From: Burkholderiales bacterium
GTDB taxonomy: Bacteria; Pseudomonadota; Gammaproteobacteria; Burkholderiales; SHXO01
Assembly (NCBI GenBank): GCA_020854105.1
Contig: JADZGB010000032.1
Location: forward strand, 1-64,000
Direction of reading: 5' to 3'
DNA length: 64,000 nucleotides
Positions 61,516 to 64,000 of this stretch are shown one piece after another (the stretch's first letter is position 1; each line of letters starts with the position of its first letter). Both the position numbers and the translations under genes were made by a program. Below the pieces are notes generated by a model, which worked only from the letters and a program-made list of their open reading frames with translations, was not told the origin of the DNA and made no database searches.

Positions 61516-62997
61516 TTACATGTGGTAGGCGCGCTCGCCGTGCTGGCTCTCGTCCAGACCCGCGCGCTCCTGCTCTTCGCTCACGCGCAGGCCGACGATC
61601 ACGTCCACGGCCTTGAAGGCCGCGAAGGAGACCACGCCCGACCACAGCACGGTGGTGATCACGCCGGTGAGCTGGATCATGAACTGGCGGGCGATGGAGT
61701 ACTCGGGGCTGGTGGCATTGGCCACGTAGTCGTAGATGCCCGCGCCACCGAGTGCGGGCGCGGCGAAGATCCCGGTGCCGAGCGCTCCCAGGATCCCGCC
61801 GATGCAGTGCACTCCGAACACGTCGAGGGAATCGTCGTAGCCCAGCTTGTGCTTGAGCCAGGTGACCGCCCACAGGCACACCAGGCCGGCGACCAGTCCC
61901 AGCACCAGGGCACCCGCCGGACCGACGAAGCCGCACGCGGGCGTGATGGTGACCAGGCCGGAGATGGCGCCGGAGGCGGCGCCCAGCATGGTCGGCTTGC
62001 CGCGGAAGATCCACTCGCCGAACATCCAGGCCAGGGCGGCCATCGCGGTGGCGATCTGCGTGTTGAGCATCACCATCGCGGCCACCGCGCTGGACTCCAG
62101 GTTGGAGCCGACATTGAAGCCGAACCAGCCCACCCACAGCAGCGAGGCACCGATCATCGTCAGGGTCAGCGAGTGCGGCGGCATGGCTTCGCGGCCGTAG
62201 CCGATGCGCTTGCCGATCACCAGCGCGCCCACCAGGCCGGCGATGCCGGCATTGATGTGCACCACCGTGCCGCCTGCGAAGTCGAGCGCTCCCTTGGCCC
62301 ACAGCCAGCCAGCCGTGGCGGTCACCTTCTCCAGCGACGCCGCGTCAGTGATGGCGTCCGGTCCGGCCCAGAACCACACCATGCGTGCGATCGGCAGGTA
62401 GGACAGGGTGAACCAGATCACCATGAACAGCAGGATGGCGGAGAACTTCACCCGCTCCGCGAATGCACCGACGATCAGGGAAGGAGTGATGGCCGCGAAG
62501 GTGAGCTGGAACACGATGAACGCGTACTCCGGCAGGTAGACCCCCTTGCTGAAGGTTCCCGCCAGCGAACTCGTGTCCACGCCGGCGAGGAACATCTTCG
62601 ACAGTCCGCCGAAGAACGGATTGCCGTCCGAGAACGCCACGGAATAGCCGTACACCACCCACAGCACCGAGACCAGCGAGAAGGTCATGAAGACCTTCAT
62701 CAGCATCGACAGCATGTTCTTGGTGCGGACCATGCCGCCGTAGAACAGGGCGAGGCCCGGGATGGTCATCAGGATCACCAGCATCGTCGCGGTCATCATC
62801 CAGGCGACGTCGCCCTTGTCGGGCACCGGTGTCGCGGCCGTCGCCTGTTCGGCGGCGGCCGTCGCGGCGATCTCGGCCGCCGCTGCCGGCATCGCGGCCT
62901 CGGCCGCGGCGGGGGCCGTCATGGATTGCTGCGCGCCGACCTGCCCGGTCAGCGCGAGCGCGCCCCACAGGGCGATCAGCATGAGGAGCGTCTTCAT
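61516..62997 (-). CDS. amtB: Ammonium transporter
   Basis: 493 residues, with a signal-like N-terminus and an Ala-rich stretch to about residue 60, then eleven helices. The twin His are in DFAGGTVVHINAG and DVFGVHCIGGILG. FYGGMVRTKN and WFGFNVGSNL are family segments. It is regulated by the adjacent PII protein GlnK. A terminator follows. glnK ends 23 bases upstream. Confidence 0.96.
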   Translation of the reverse strand: MKTLLMLIALWGALALTGQVGAQQSMTAPAAAEAAMPAAAAEIAATAAAEQATAATPVPDKGDVAWMMTATMLVILMTIPGLALFYGGMVRTKNMLSMLMKVFMTFSLVSVLWVVYGYSVAFSDGNPFFGGLSKMFLAGVDTSSLAGTFSKGVYLPEYAFIVFQLTFAAITPSLIVGAFAERVKFSAILLFMVIWFTLSYLPIARMVWFWAGPDAITDAASLEKVTATAGWLWAKGALDFAGGTVVHINAGIAGLVGALVIGKRIGYGREAMPPHSLTLTMIGASLLWVGWFGFNVGSNLESSAVAAMVMLNTQIATAMAALAWMFGEWIFRGKPTMLGAASGAISGLVTITPACGFVGPAGALVLGLVAGLVCLWAVTWLKHKLGYDDSLDVFGVHCIGGILGALGTGIFAAPALGGAGIYDYVANATSPEYSIARQFMIQLTGVITTVLWSGVVSFAAFKAVDVIVGLRVSEEQERAGLDESQHGERAYHM

Positions 62998-63020
62998 CGC
63001 GATGGTCTCCCTGCGGGTGC

Positions 63021-63596
<576 letters not shown>

Positions 63597-63854
63597 ATGA
63601 TCGATGCCTCGACGCTCGAGCGGCTGCAACAGCGCATCGCGCAGGTACTGGCGAAAACGCCGGCGAAGGACGTGGAAGCAAACACGAAGGCGATGCTGCA
63701 GGGCTTCTTCGCGCGCATGGAGCTGGTCACGCGCGAGGAATTCGACGTGCAGCAGGCGGTGCTGCAGCGCGCACTGGAACAGCTCGACCAGCTCTCGCGG
63801 CGGGTGCAGGAACTCGAGGCGGCAGGCTCGGTCGCAGACCCAAAGACGCCGTAG
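63597..63854 (+). CDS. ubiK: Ubiquinone biosynthesis accessory factor UbiK (YqiC/BMFP family)
   Basis: 85 residues. LERLQQRIAQVLAKTPAKDVEANTKA (residues 7-32), then ARMELVTREEFDVQQAVLQR and a coiled-coil end LEQLDQLSRRVQELEA. This is the usual UbiK pattern: amphipathic helix then trimeric coiled coil. It assists aerobic ubiquinone synthesis with UbiJ. GGAGACAG precedes ATG 63597. Divergent from glnK, as in other betaproteobacteria. Confidence 0.92.
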   Translation: MIDASTLERLQQRIAQVLAKTPAKDVEANTKAMLQGFFARMELVTREEFDVQQAVLQRALEQLDQLSRRVQELEAAGSVADPKTP

Positions 63855-63863
63855 CGACGCGCT

Positions 63864-63894
63864 GCGACTCGTTCAGGCCGATTGAACGAGTCGC
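63864..63894. other. Strong hairpin just after ubiK
   Basis: GCGACTCGTTCA pairs exactly with TGAACGAGTCGC (12-bp stem, 7-base loop). The plus strand continues TGCAAAAAAG, an A run rather than a T run, so it is not a standard terminator for ubiK. I see no gene in the remaining bases to 64000. Confidence 0.65.
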
Positions 63895-64000
63895 TGCAAA
63901 AAAGCTCTCTATCCGCAGCCGGCCTGGCTGGCTAGACTGCAGGCTTGGTTTCCATCTACCGCGCGGGAGGCTCGCGCCTGCCAATGTGTCGCAGTGTCTA

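Overview
The window is about 66% GC, densely coded chromosomal DNA. I read it as a betaproteobacterium with aerobic, fatty-acid-type and branched-chain metabolism. The support is a class I PHA synthase, AceK, a leucine/isovalerate (liu) catabolic cluster, a fused B12-dependent acyl-CoA mutase (IcmF), the gshA form known from betaproteobacteria and Acidithiobacillus, and a run ubiK / glnK-amtB / gshA-gshB-EIIA-HPr-EI that is typical of betaproteobacteria. I see no rRNA, tRNA, CRISPR array, prophage or insertion sequence. Most long open frames antisense to these genes are high-GC shadows.

Layout. 1-2280: 5' three-quarters of icmF (minus, runs off the window), divergent from a BtuF-like metal/cobalamin receptor that lacks a signal peptide. 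3.4-7.2 kb: a uronate-dehydrogenase-like enzyme and a membrane GGDEF-EAL protein with degenerate signatures. 7.2-10.4 kb: an MBL-fold hydrolase and phaC in one operon. 10.6-28.6 kb: leucine/isovalerate degradation (liuA, thiolase, liuB, liuC, liuD, liuE). It is interrupted by a signalling island at 11.9-16.5 kb (class III cyclase-AAA-TPR protein, a small secreted protein, and a regulator with an N-terminal LuxR HTH and a C-terminal cNMP-binding domain), by aceK, and by small accessory genes. 28.6-32.7 kb: DUF1289 and DUF2889 proteins, a GMC oxidoreductase with its Tat-exported small subunit, and an SDR. 32.8-35.7 kb: a TRAP transporter. 35.9-38.9 kb: glutamine-dependent NAD synthetase and a mercaptopyruvate sulfurtransferase. 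39.2-41.5 kb: a PQQ dehydrogenase with a lanthanide-type Asp-Tyr-Asp motif and a cytochrome c. 41.6-45.3 kb: two small exported proteins, then a translationally coupled pair made of a LarC C-terminal-domain homologue and an unrecognised 598-residue protein. 45.4-48.7 kb: M20 amidohydrolase, VanZ-like protein, GST, NudC. 48.8-57.8 kb: lpd (with fused lipoyl domain), proA, holA, ptsI, ptsH, EIIA(Man), gshB, gshA, all on the minus strand and mostly overlapping or closely spaced. 58-64 kb: fhs, queF, an AI-2E-family permease, amtB-glnK, ubiK.

How the parts work together. The liu genes take isovaleryl-CoA to acetoacetate and acetyl-CoA. The thiolase can exchange acetoacetyl-CoA and acetyl-CoA, which also feeds PHA synthesis (phaC). 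AceK gates the glyoxylate bypass needed for growth on acetyl-CoA. The PTS proteins have no sugar permease beside them and look like a regulatory phosphorelay. The least explained parts are the cyclase / LuxR-cNMP island and the LarC2-like plus 598-residue pair. Several families of short dispersed palindromic repeats lie between genes.
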